Origin: CALXVA01 sp964587175
GTDB taxonomy: Bacteria > Bacillota > Clostridia > TANB77 > CAG-508
Assembly (NCBI GenBank): GCA_964587175.1
Contig: CAZPKK010000009.1
Location: 1 to 33,070 of the forward strand
Length of the DNA stretch: 33,070 nt
Reading direction: 5' to 3'
Positions 16,135 through 23,689 of this stretch are shown piece by piece. The position numbers and the translations under genes are program-made. A model generated the notes under the pieces. The model ran no database searches and was not told the DNA's origin. It saw only the letters and a list, made by a program, of their open reading frames with translations. Every line of letters begins with the position of its first letter. Positions within the stretch are counted from its first letter, which is position 1.

Positions 16135-16992
16135 CTAGCACTCCCATTTTCCATAAATTCCGCAAGGAAGTATTAACTTTGACCCACTCATTGGAAGCCC
16201 TACCTCTCCATGAGAAAACTTCCCATCACTTTTTATATTTAATCTTAACAAATTTTCTAAAACAGTACTAGAAATACCTGTAGTATATGAATTTATCAAA
16301 AAGAATAATGGCTTATCTGATAATACTTTAGTACATAATTGAACCAAGTCAGAAATATTTTCTTCAAATTTCCATACCTCACCATTTGTTCCTCTTCCAT
16401 ATGATGGTGGATCCATTATAATTCCATCATATTTATTACCCCTACGTATTTCTCTATTTACAAATTTCACCACATCATCAACTATAAACCTAATTGGTCT
16501 ATCTTTTAAACCTGATGATACCACATTTTCCTTTGCCCATGTTGTCATTCCTTTTGAACTATCAACATGGCAAACAGAGGCACCTGCGTAACTACATGCT
16601 ACTGTTGCCCCTCCTGTATATGCAAATAAATTTAAAACTTTTATTTCTCTTTTCGCATTCTTTATTTTATCTATCATCCAGTCCCAATTTACAGCTTGCT
16701 CTGGAAATAAGCCAGTATGTTTAAAACCCATTGGTTTTATATTAAAGGTTAAATTTTTGTACTTAACTTGCCAATTTTCTGGCACTTTTTTATTATATTG
16801 CCATGCTCCACCTCCAGTGGAACTTCTGTTATACTTAGCATTTGCCATTTTCCATTTTTCTGGAAAAGATTTATCTTTCCAAATTATTTGTGGGTCAGGT
16901 CTAATTAAAATAACGCTTCCCCATCTTTCTAATTTTTCTCCATTTGCCATGTCTAATATTTCATAATCTTTCCAACTATTTGCTACGTTCAT
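16135..16992 (-). CDS. Class I SAM-dependent methyltransferase (RlmI/RlmK-like)
   Basis: The 285-aa protein has a short N-terminal beta-rich part (to about residue 95) and a Rossmann methyltransferase domain. Motif I is VLNLFAYTGGATVACSYAGA, the acidic end of beta-2 is HVDSSKGM, and motif IV is IIMDPPSYGRG. The family acts on rRNA bases, probably as a 23S rRNA methyltransferase related to RlmI or RlmK, but the substrate is not certain. There is no PUA domain. AAAGGAG lies 5 nt before the ATG. It is transcribed like the downstream pseudouridine synthase, another RNA-modifying enzyme, with a 128-bp gap. Confidence 0.85.
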   Translation of the reverse strand: MNVANSWKDYEILDMANGEKLERWGSVILIRPDPQIIWKDKSFPEKWKMANAKYNRSSTGGGAWQYNKKVPENWQVKYKNLTFNIKPMGFKHTGLFPEQAVNWDWMIDKIKNAKREIKVLNLFAYTGGATVACSYAGASVCHVDSSKGMTTWAKENVVSSGLKDRPIRFIVDDVVKFVNREIRRGNKYDGIIMDPPSYGRGTNGEVWKFEENISDLVQLCTKVLSDKPLFFLINSYTTGISSTVLENLLRLNIKSDGKFSHGEVGLPMSGSKLILPCGIYGKWEC

Positions 16993-17042
16993 TTTTACTC
17001 CTTTCAGTAAGTACGTTATTCTATTATTTACTATTTATCTAG

Positions 17043-17131
17043 GTTTGAAAATTAGCTGAATTCGTTGTCAATTAATCCTAGCATAACAAGTGTTACATTT
17101 CACCATCGTTTGAAAATTAGTTAAATTCGTT
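17043..17131. repeat. Pair of 24-bp direct repeats upstream of the methyltransferase
   Basis: GTTTGAAAATTAGCTGAATT at 17043 recurs at 17108 as GTTTGAAAATTAGTTAAATT, both followed by CGTT. Two mismatches occur in 24 bp, with starts 65 bp apart. They lie 50-140 bp upstream of the methyltransferase start and could be regulator sites. Confidence 0.6.
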
Positions 17132-17216
17132 CCCTATACTCCTACACCTCAAGCACATTTTTATTATACTAAGTTCTCTGTCTCTTCACAAGTCTAAAGT
17201 CAATTTTTCTATTTTT

Positions 17217-17411
17217 CTACATTGCAAGCACATTTATAAAACTCATAATAAGCATTACATCCAAAATTATAAACCCCATTGTAGCTATAATAATAGCAAA
17301 CATTATCTTATGCCTTGCAAACTTACCAACAAAGCCTTTATCTTTATTATTCATATTAGCATCTGCATGTCCACTCTTTCCCTCTGAAGAAACATTATCT
17401 GCAAACTCCAT
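17217..17411 (-). CDS. Small single-pass membrane protein, 64 aa
   Basis: No family recognised. The first ~28 residues are hydrophilic (Asp, Asn, Lys, Gly). A positively charged stretch (GKFARHK) leads into a hydrophobic region of about 28 residues to the C-terminus, long enough for one or two membrane passes. GGAAGGGG lies 8 nt before the ATG. It is on the same strand as the methyltransferase and uvrC, but 224-356 bp from either, so it is probably a separate unit. Confidence 0.5.
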   Translation of the reverse strand: MEFADNVSSEGKSGHADANMNNKDKGFVGKFARHKIMFAIIIATMGFIILDVMLIMSFINVLAM

Positions 17412-17463
17412 TTCTCATTCCCCTTCCGAATTATTTATTATTACAATTTGCAATATCACCATA

Positions 17464-17703
17464 TGCTGTCCCACGTTTCACTCTCAGTAGTTTCACGTAT
17501 CACATAATTTTTTATTCTATATAGCACCACGTGGTAGGTATATTCATGCCTCTATGTAGTCCCACGTGTCACATATATTTTTTACTCGAAAACCTGGAGA
17601 GTACAAAATATATGTGACAGCAAGATGGGACGAATTTTAAAGCACACATATCTACCAGCAAGATGAGATGTACCTAAAAGCACTACATATGTGACACATT
17701 TGC
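17464..17703. repeat. ~240-bp nested imperfect inverted repeat with repeated CACGT and GCAAGAT boxes
   Basis: This gene-free stretch folds on itself in layers. The innermost hairpin pairs GTCACATATATTTT (17568-17581) with AAAATATATGTGAC (17605-17618). It is extended by GTCCCA (17559-17564) with TGGGAC (17626-17631). Outside it, GGTAGG...TAT (17533-17543) roughly matches ATATCTACC, and TCACATA (17500-17506) matches TATGTGA (17688-17694). The left arm carries CACGT four times, including the palindrome ACCACGTGGT (17526-17535). The right arm instead carries AGCAAGATG twice. No ORF is seen. It lies just downstream of uvrC. Confidence 0.65.
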
Positions 17704-17767
17704 AAACCATAACTATTAATATAAATATTCAGAAATCTTAGGTTTATGCCTGTTTTCGTATGCAAAA

Positions 17768-19579
17768 TTACGACAATTTATCCTTTATTTTTCTTGCAAG
17801 TTCCAAATTAATTCCTTTTACTTCACTTATTTGCTTTACATCTGCTTCTGCAATTTTCTTTATACTACCAAATTTCTTCAAAAGAGCATTCTTTTTCACT
17901 TCCCCTATTCCCATAATTTCATCTAAAACAGATTTAGTTAATTCCTTTTCCCTTAATTTTTTATGATATCCTATTGCAGTATCATGTACCGCATCTTGGA
18001 AATTAGTTATTAAATTAAATAGATTATTTGAAATGGCTAGTTCTTCTCTTTCTTTATTCATAAGTGCTCTTGTAGAGTGCTTGTCATCTTTTACCATTCC
18101 AAAAACTGGTATATTTATATCAATCTTAGATTCATACTCTTTTTTTAATTCTGAAATTGCCTCTATTGCTGCTCTTATTTGTGTAATTCCACCATCTACA
18201 AATATTACATCAGGAAGTTTACCAAATCCTCCATTTGGACTTTCTATGGAATGAATTAGTCTTCTTGTAATTACTTCTTTCATACATCTTGGATCATCTT
18301 GCCCAAATACTGTTTTTATTTTAAATCTCCTAGATAAATTCTTTTTTATAATTCCATCTTGCATTACACACATTCCTGCAACTATATTTGTTCCAGATAA
18401 ATTTGAAATATCATAACATTCTATCTTTCTAGGTAATTTATCTATCCTCAAAACCTCTTTTAATTCCAATAAAATTGCATTTTTATCTTTTTCCTTGTTT
18501 TCTAAAGTGATTTTCGCATTATTTTCTGCCATTTCCACCAATCGAAGTTTTTCGCCTTTTTGTGGTGTTTTTATCTCTACTTTTCTTCCTACAGTATCAC
18601 TTAGCCATTTTTGCAAAACCTCTTTATCTTCAATATCTTCTCTTATCATTATTTTATTTGGAAGAATTGGTCTGTCCATATAATATTGTTTAATAAAGTT
18701 GGACAAAATTTCTTTTGCTTCTTCATCTATCAAATCATCTAAAAAATAATGCTCTCTACCTATCATTTTGCTTTTTCTAACAAAAAATATTTCTATACAA
18801 ACTCTTGTGTCACTCTTTGCTAACCCAATTACATCAATATCATTTTCAGAAATATTTGATACCTTTTGCCTTTCTGAAATTCTTTCAACAGCCAAAATTT
18901 TATCTCTTAAATATGCTGCCTTTTCATACTGCATATTTTGCGAAGCCTCTTCCATTTCTTTAGATATTTGCTTTAATAATTTATCTGTTTTTCCTTCTAA
19001 AACATCTATTATTTCATCTATTTGTTTCATATACTCTTCTTTTGAAATATATCCCATACAAGGCGCTAAGCATTTTTTTATGTGGTAATTCAAACAAGGT
19101 CTATCTTTGTATTTAAAACTTCTACATTGTCTTATTTTAAACTTTGACTTAATAAACTCTACCATCTCTTTTGCAGCTCCAGCATTTGCATATGGTCCAA
19201 AATATTTTGCTCCATCATTTAATATCCTTCTTGTAATATACACATCTGGATATTCTGCTTTTACATTTACTTTTATGTATGGATATGTTTTATCATCTTT
19301 TAAAAGCACATTAAATTTAGGCATGTTTTTCTTAATTAGATTACATTCTAATATAAGAGCCTCTGCCTCAGTATCTGTAACTATATATTCAAAATGGTCA
19401 ATTAGAGCAACCATATTTTCTATTCTTTTTGTTTTATTTGTTTTTCTAAAATATTGCCTTACTCTGTTTTTAAGTGACACTGCCTTTCCTACATATATTA
19501 TTTTATCATCTTTGTCACGCATTATATATACGCCTGGTTTTGAAGGCAATTTTTTTAATTCCTCTTCTATGTTAAACAT
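17768..19579 (-). CDS. uvrC: Excinuclease ABC subunit C (UvrC)
   Basis: The 603-aa protein has all UvrC parts in order. A GIY-YIG nuclease domain comes first (GVYIMRDKDDKIIYVGKA, residues ~15-90), which makes the 3' incision. A cysteine-containing region follows (CLNYHIKKCLAPCMG), then a UVR helical hairpin that contacts UvrB (about residues 195-230). The RNase-H-like 5' nuclease domain contains ECYDISNLSGTNIVAGM and DVIFVDGG, and the protein ends in a tandem helix-hairpin-helix tail. The ATG at 19579 follows AAGGAAG with a good spacer; an upstream in-frame Met lacks one. It acts in nucleotide excision repair with UvrA and UvrB, which are not in the window. Confidence 0.96.
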   Translation of the reverse strand: MFNIEEELKKLPSKPGVYIMRDKDDKIIYVGKAVSLKNRVRQYFRKTNKTKRIENMVALIDHFEYIVTDTEAEALILECNLIKKNMPKFNVLLKDDKTYPYIKVNVKAEYPDVYITRRILNDGAKYFGPYANAGAAKEMVEFIKSKFKIRQCRSFKYKDRPCLNYHIKKCLAPCMGYISKEEYMKQIDEIIDVLEGKTDKLLKQISKEMEEASQNMQYEKAAYLRDKILAVERISERQKVSNISENDIDVIGLAKSDTRVCIEIFFVRKSKMIGREHYFLDDLIDEEAKEILSNFIKQYYMDRPILPNKIMIREDIEDKEVLQKWLSDTVGRKVEIKTPQKGEKLRLVEMAENNAKITLENKEKDKNAILLELKEVLRIDKLPRKIECYDISNLSGTNIVAGMCVMQDGIIKKNLSRRFKIKTVFGQDDPRCMKEVITRRLIHSIESPNGGFGKLPDVIFVDGGITQIRAAIEAISELKKEYESKIDINIPVFGMVKDDKHSTRALMNKEREELAISNNLFNLITNFQDAVHDTAIGYHKKLREKELTKSVLDEIMGIGEVKKNALLKKFGSIKKIAEADVKQISEVKGINLELARKIKDKLS

Positions 19580-19688
19580 TTTCCGCTTCCTTTTTTTATT
19601 ATATAACACATAAATATTATATCATATTTTTAGTAATTTAGGTATATTTTTTAGTAATCTTAAGCTTTCTCTCTAATTAATATCATCA

Positions 19689-20351
19689 TTAATCATTATT
19701 TAGTATTGCCCTTTCAATTTTCTTTCTCCTATTATACTTCCTTATTTCTGCAATTTCCAAATACCATAAATACGCAATTATTATCAATATTGCTATATTT
19801 TTCAAATACAATATTGCTATACTTGAAGCTGCTGTTAGCAATATTAGCACTGTTTTAGATAAAAAATATGTAATTTTATATGCTTTTTTATTTCCATATA
19901 CTAGTTTTAATATTTCTTTTACTGCTCTTCCTCCATCCATTGGATATATTGGAATTAGGTTAAATATTGCAATTAAAAAATTAGCGTATACAATTAATAA
20001 ATATATGTACATATTTTGAGTGCTCAAATTTAGTTTTGCCATTACAACTATGATTGTAGCAATAAGTAAATTTGTCAAAGGACCTGCAAGAGCAATAATC
20101 GCTTTTTTTATTGTATAAGATTTAGCATTTTCTATTTTATATTCTTCGTCACTTGCTTTAAATTGTATTCTAAGTCCTACTGGTGTCAATCTTATTTCTT
20201 CTGGCTTGAACTTTAATATTAAACCTGCTATCAAGTGCCCTAACTCATGAATTATTGCAAATATCATTAACACAATATATATTTCAAATTGAGATGTTAG
20301 TAGAAATAGAAACAAAAACAAGAAAATTTTTAGGTCAAGCTTTATACTCAT
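19689..20351 (-). CDS. spoIVFB: SpoIVFB-like M50 intramembrane metalloprotease
   Basis: The 220-aa membrane protein carries the site-2-protease signatures: HELGH at residues 35-39 for zinc binding, a central LAGPLTNLL segment, and NLIPIYPMDGGR, whose aspartate is the third ligand. In Bacillus, SpoIVFB cleaves pro-sigma-K in the mother cell and is held inactive by SpoIVFA. Short length, absence of PDZ or CBS domains and the adjacent M23-domain gene (25 bp upstream) favour this role. The start has GGAAGG about 12 nt upstream. Confidence 0.85.
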   Translation of the reverse strand: MSIKLDLKIFLFLFLFLLTSQFEIYIVLMIFAIIHELGHLIAGLILKFKPEEIRLTPVGLRIQFKASDEEYKIENAKSYTIKKAIIALAGPLTNLLIATIIVVMAKLNLSTQNMYIYLLIVYANFLIAIFNLIPIYPMDGGRAVKEILKLVYGNKKAYKITYFLSKTVLILLTAASSIAILYLKNIAILIIIAYLWYLEIAEIRKYNRRKKIERAILNND

Positions 20352-20376
20352 AAATTATCGTTCCTTCCCTTAATAT

Positions 20377-21301
20377 TTAAAACTCTATAATAGACTCTGG
20401 ATTAACCGTCCTATCATCTCTTCTTATTTCAAAATGGAGATGTGGCCCAGTCGATTTTCCTGTTGACCCTACTTCTGCAATTTTATCTCCTTTTTTTACT
20501 TCCTGCCCTTCTTCTACTAGCAATATACTGCAATGAGCATATCTTGTTAAAACATCTCCATTTGTTATATCTATATGCTTTCCATATTCTCCTTCTTCTG
20601 ATACCAGAGTAACAGTGCCATCCATTGCAGCATAAATTGCTGTTCCCTCGTCAGCTCCTATATCTATTCCAGCATGATTAGCAGAAACCACTTCTGTTGC
20701 TTCCCTTGTTCCATATCTAGAAGTTATTGTGCCAGTAACTGGCACAATAAAACTATAATTTTCTTTTATATATTCTATATCTAGCTCAGCTTGAGATTTT
20801 TCTTCATCATCTGTCTCTTCTACTACTTCATCTGTATCTGCTCCTCCTATCCCTCCTGCTGAATCTTCTTCATCTGATTCATTGTCCTCACTATTTTCTT
20901 CATTTTCAGTGTCTTCATCTGTCTGGGTTTCTTCATATTCGTCATCTGTCTCTTCTTCAAACCAACCTAGAAAGCTAAACTTGTCTTTATTATTTTCAAA
21001 GAAAGAAGTTATCCCACTTTGCACATTTCCCCAATTAATATCATATGTTAACAGCTCTTTAGTTTTATTTATTACATCTTCCGAAAATATGTAATTCGTA
21101 TTTTTTATAAGATAAAAAATTATATATATAACAGCACAAATAGCAAGTTGCATAAACATTTTTTTAAAAAGTGATATTTTTTTCTTATCACTTGAATTAA
21201 CATTGCTACTAGATACCCTTACTCCGATTTACGGTTCTTCTTCTGTTATATATTTCTTCTGCTCTTCTTATTCTCTCTTCTTGGCTTAAAGTTCTTTCCA
21301 T
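20377..21301 (-). pseudogene. spoIVFA: SpoIVFA-like membrane-anchored M23 (LytM) protein with one frameshift
   Basis: An ATG at 21301, preceded by CGGAGG, opens MERTLSQEERIRRAEEIYNR and stops after 30 codons. Removing one base from the GGG at 21216-21218 joins it in frame to VSSSNVNSSDKKK and then the main 260-aa frame, which itself has no good start. Repaired length is 307 aa. The order is a charged cytoplasmic N-terminus, one membrane helix (IYIIFYLIK), a very acidic linker of about 80 residues, and a LytM/M23 domain. The zinc-site residues NHAGIDIG, RYAHC and GPHLHFEI are all present, so the fold could be an active endopeptidase. With the SpoIVFB-like gene directly downstream, a SpoIVFA role is the best inference. 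Confidence 0.78.
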
Positions 21302-21474
21302 AAAACCTCCGTTAAAAAACACCTCTAACTTTGTTGTTTTTTAATGTATATGTTATTAAGCCATTTTTTATTACTATTAATACAGAAGAGTAACAAACTT
21401 TTTTTATAATATTTAAAGTATGTGCGATTACTAAAACAATATTATTAAAAACCAATTTTTCCTACAAAACAAAG
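21302..21474. other. Upstream region of the SpoIVFA-like gene
   Basis: These 173 bp are very AT-rich. No ORF or clear hairpin is seen. They should contain the promoter of the SpoIVFA/FB-like operon, but I cannot name a convincing sigma-factor site. Confidence 0.3.
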
Positions 21475-21518
21475 GTGAAACAGTAGTAACAGAATTAATC
21501 CTGTCACCACTGTTTCAC
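21475..21518 (-). terminator. Terminator hairpin after the 21729-22049 gene
   Basis: 18-bp arms starting GTGAAACAGTAGTAACAG (21475-21492 / 21501-21518) match at 16 positions. On the minus strand the stem is followed by CTTTGTTTTG. If this is the terminator, the repeats at 21523-21731 are transcribed as the 3' end of that unit. Confidence 0.65.
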
Positions 21519-21601
21519 TTCCCTTGGTCCGTGCATATTTGCGAAGCAAAATGCGTACATGTGTGCATCGAAAGCTCTTGTTTCGCGAGCGTACCACTTT
21601 T

Positions 21602-21644
21602 CTTATTGTATAGGAAAAATCGAAGATTTTTGCTATACAATAAG
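21602..21644. repeat. Near-perfect 43-bp hairpin within the repeat block
   Basis: Arms of 12 bp (CTTATTGTATAG / CTATACAATAAG) continue, after one unpaired base on each side, into 7 bp (AAAAATC / GATTTTT) with a GAA loop. It separates two copies of the dispersed element. Confidence 0.8.
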
Positions 21645-21731
21645 GTTATGCTACCTTGGACCGTCCGAGCAAGGCGAGGACATGTATTTCACCGTCGCTC
21701 CAGAGGCCTTCTCTACGAAATGCTTTTCTTA
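21627..21731. repeat. Dispersed ~105-bp element, copy 1
   Basis: This segment aligns over its whole length with 29373-29477, with about three quarters of positions identical and essentially one gap. Shared blocks include TTTTTGCTATA, GAGGACATGTATTTC/CAAGGACATGTATTTC and GCTCCAGA. It is GC-richer than its surroundings. A weaker relative (CCTTGGTCCG...TACATGT) occupies about 21523-21600, just across the hairpin. It lies past the 3' end of the 106-aa gene. Confidence 0.75.
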
Positions 21732-22049
21732 CACAAAACTAAATGCAACTCCCAAAATTGTAGTAAATAATAAAAGCAGATTTATTCTAAGCGAATTTTT
21801 ATATCTTTTTTCTAATTTTTTCATACTTGGGCCTTTCTTCTCCAAATCTTCTGTATATGATTTTAATAGCATTTCCGCTTCTTTTATAATATAATCTTTA
21901 TTATTTTTTGTTTCATTTACCTTTTTTGTTTTATTTTCCACTGTTTGATATCTATGTATTTTTTTATTCTCCTTTAGCACTACAAAAGCCTCTTCTATTA
22001 AGTTTGATGGTAAATCTTTTAAAACTATTATGTTTTTCATATCACTCAT
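21729..22049 (-). CDS. Unrecognised 106-aa protein with C-terminal membrane anchor
   Basis: No family recognised. The N-terminal ~85 residues are hydrophilic and helical, rich in Lys, Glu and Asn (LPSNLIEEAFVVLKENKK, then a lysine-rich linker and a predicted helix around EAEMLLKSYTEDLEKK). The last ~18 residues (INLLLLFTTILGVAFSF) form a membrane helix, giving a tail-anchored topology. The ATG has GGAAAGG upstream with a long spacer. Its neighbour upstream is yyaC, so a role in sporulation is possible but unproven. Its 3' end touches the dispersed repeat. Confidence 0.6.
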   Translation of the reverse strand: MSDMKNIIVLKDLPSNLIEEAFVVLKENKKIHRYQTVENKTKKVNETKNNKDYIIKEAEMLLKSYTEDLEKKGPSMKKLEKRYKNSLRINLLLLFTTILGVAFSFV

Positions 22050-22142
22050 TTTATTTCACATACCTTTCCTAAGAAACAGATTAGTTTTACAAATCTTTCC
22101 AAGTAATTTTCTTACTTAGATTTTTACCATCTTTTTCATATC

Positions 22143-22703
22143 TTATACATGAATATTTGATTTTTTTATAACTTTTTTTATTCCATTAGAAATAATCTCT
22201 GCTAGCTCCTTGCTCTCTTCCAAAGTCATGTTTTTCAATTCTTTCAGATTCCTTTCTTTTTCCAAATACGATTTACCAACCACACATTTTATATTAACAT
22301 CAGAATAAAAGCATATGCTTTTTTGCAATGCTTTTCCTATTTTCATATATCCTTCACTTAAAACAATATCTCCTTTATTTTTCGTTTGACTTAGAGCTGC
22401 ATCTACTGTAACTAAAAAAGGTTTCTCAAAATTATAGTAAATTTCTTCTATTGTTTCTTTAGCATTTAGAAAGTTTATATTATTTTCTATTGTCCCATAT
22501 ATTTGCATATATTCATTTTCCATGTTTTTTAAGCTATTTCCCACAATTGGACCTATGGAATCTCCGACTAATCTATTTGTCCCAATACATAAAAAAACTA
22601 AATTAGAATAATCATTAAAATAGAATTTACTTATTTTCTTTTCAAACTTTTCAATAAACTCACAATAATTCAACTTAAATTGGTCATCCTTCCTAAACAT
22701 CAT
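22143..22703 (-). CDS. yyaC: Spore protease-like protein YyaC (DUF1256)
   Basis: The 186-aa product has the YyaC core LVFLCIGTNRLVGDSIGPIVG (residues ~34-54), the central FLVTVDAALSQTKNKGDI and the KPGIGVGK-like region here reading EGYMKIGKALQKS. YyaC is structurally related to hydrogenase-maturation and germination (GPR) proteases and is linked to sporulation; its substrate is not settled. Two consecutive ATG codons (22703, 22700) are possible starts, with a weak RBS. The preceding small gene ends only 9 bp upstream, suggesting co-translation. Confidence 0.85.
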   Translation of the reverse strand: MMFRKDDQFKLNYCEFIEKFEKKISKFYFNDYSNLVFLCIGTNRLVGDSIGPIVGNSLKNMENEYMQIYGTIENNINFLNAKETIEEIYYNFEKPFLVTVDAALSQTKNKGDIVLSEGYMKIGKALQKSICFYSDVNIKCVVGKSYLEKERNLKELKNMTLEESKELAEIISNGIKKVIKKSNIHV

Positions 22704-22712
22704 TATTGAATT

Positions 22713-22958
22713 CTATTCTTTATCTCTTGCAATTATGATGTTTATATTTCTATCCCTACTATATTTTCTAATTATATCTTCTGAAAAACCAGCAAGTTCA
22801 TTTGTAAGAATTATTGTATCATAGCTTTTGCTTATTAATTCTTTTATTTTGCCATCTGTAGTATCTGGGTCTTCTAATTTAAAAACATCAAAACCTAATC
22901 TTTCTGGCACCTTAAAACTTCTGTCATCTTTATCATACTTCAGCCAAGATATTTTCAT
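22713..22958 (-). CDS. Small alpha/beta protein resembling V-type ATPase subunit F
   Basis: This 81-aa protein (from the Met at 22958; an upstream Met at 22991 is also in frame) has alternating strands and helices: LGFDVFKLED, then TDGKIKELISKSYDTIILTNELA, then INIIIARDK. The pattern G-x-x-V-x-x-L-x-D followed by a helix and D-x-I-I-L-T resembles the V/A-ATPase subunit F fold, but no other ATPase gene is nearby, so the likeness may be only structural. AAAGGA lies about 14 nt from the chosen start. It is 9 bp from yyaC and probably co-transcribed. Confidence 0.6.
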   Translation of the reverse strand: MKISWLKYDKDDRSFKVPERLGFDVFKLEDPDTTDGKIKELISKSYDTIILTNELAGFSEDIIRKYSRDRNINIIIARDKE

Positions 22959-23053
22959 TTTACCCACATTTCCTTTCTTAATGAATATCACGCTTTATTA
23001 CCAGTTTTAGTCTTTGACATTTTTAAAAAAATATTCAAGTTTTGTGTAATAAT

Positions 23054-23137
23054 GCCAGTAACAACATCCTAAAAAAAGTATGAAAATCAGCTTGGACGAC
23101 ATATTTGAAATACTTTTTTTAGGATGTTACTACTGGC
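23054..23137 (-). terminator. Long hairpin after the DUF4116 gene
   Basis: 28-bp arms (23054-23081 and 23110-23137) match at 26 positions around a 28-nt loop; the arms include CATCCTAAAAAAAGTAT. It is unusually long for a terminator and sits 39 bp past the DUF4116 stop. Confidence 0.6.
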
Positions 23138-23175
23138 GTTTATTAAACTTTAGAAATTATTTACTAATTTGTTAT

Positions 23176-23688
23176 TTAACTACTTTCTTCCTCCATTTTG
23201 CTAATTTCTTCTTTTAAGGCATCATCAGAAACATATTCTAAAGCTCTTTTATCGTTTTTTACTGCTGCAAGAACAATATCCTTATTTGCCCTTAATCTTT
23301 TGCTAGCATATTTTAAAATTAAACCTTTGTTGCTAACAGCTGTATATACAACATCATAATCATCTCTTAATGTTTTTGACGCATAATATAGTCCTTGCCC
23401 ATCTATTTTCACTGCCTCTAACATTGTCTCTTTGTCATCAGCTAATCTTTTGCTCACATAACATGCTGTCCACCCCACTTTTTTTATAGAGGTCAATACC
23501 ACTTCTTTATCATCTTTTAAATTACTATTTGCAAATTCTAATGCATTTCCATCTTGATTTACTGCAACCATTACTACTTCCTTGTCACTTTTTAATCTGT
23601 TTGAAGCATAGTCTAGCAAGCTTCCTTGCTTACCAACCATTTCTAATACATATTCTTTATCATCACATCTCTCTACTTCAAAATCCAT
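23176..23688 (-). CDS. DUF4116 repeat protein
   Basis: The 170-aa protein is built almost wholly of about six repeats of 24-25 residues, each reading roughly (D)DKE-VVL-AV-x-x-DG-x-AL-x-YAS-x-x-L. Clear copies are KSDKEVVMVAVNQDGNALEF and RANKDIVLAAVKNDKRALEY. This is the DUF4116 helical repeat, whose function is not known. It starts 1 bp after the stop of the AlkD-like gene, so they are coupled. The RBS is weak (AAGGG about 15 nt upstream), consistent with translation coupling. Confidence 0.85.
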   Translation of the reverse strand: MDFEVERCDDKEYVLEMVGKQGSLLDYASNRLKSDKEVVMVAVNQDGNALEFANSNLKDDKEVVLTSIKKVGWTACYVSKRLADDKETMLEAVKIDGQGLYYASKTLRDDYDVVYTAVSNKGLILKYASKRLRANKDIVLAAVKNDKRALEYVSDDALKEEISKMEEESS

Positions 23689-23689
23689 A

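Noticed and set aside
16494..16966. Plus-strand ORFs opposite the methyltransferase
   Set aside because: They lack RBS and mirror the clear methyltransferase frame.
17464..17703. CRISPR array
   Set aside because: Repeats are inverted and imperfect, with no regular spacer length and no cas gene.
21531..21894. ORFs over the dispersed repeat, and a similar one at 29344-29526 (shared DMYF-x-x-APE)
   Set aside because: The similarity is explained by the DNA repeat. The ORFs differ in start and end, lack RBS, and one runs into a terminator. Coding is not excluded, but not supported.
23054..23137. Insertion-sequence remnant
   Set aside because: Long arms suggested it, but there is no ORF inside the 28-nt loop and position after a gene end fits a terminator better.
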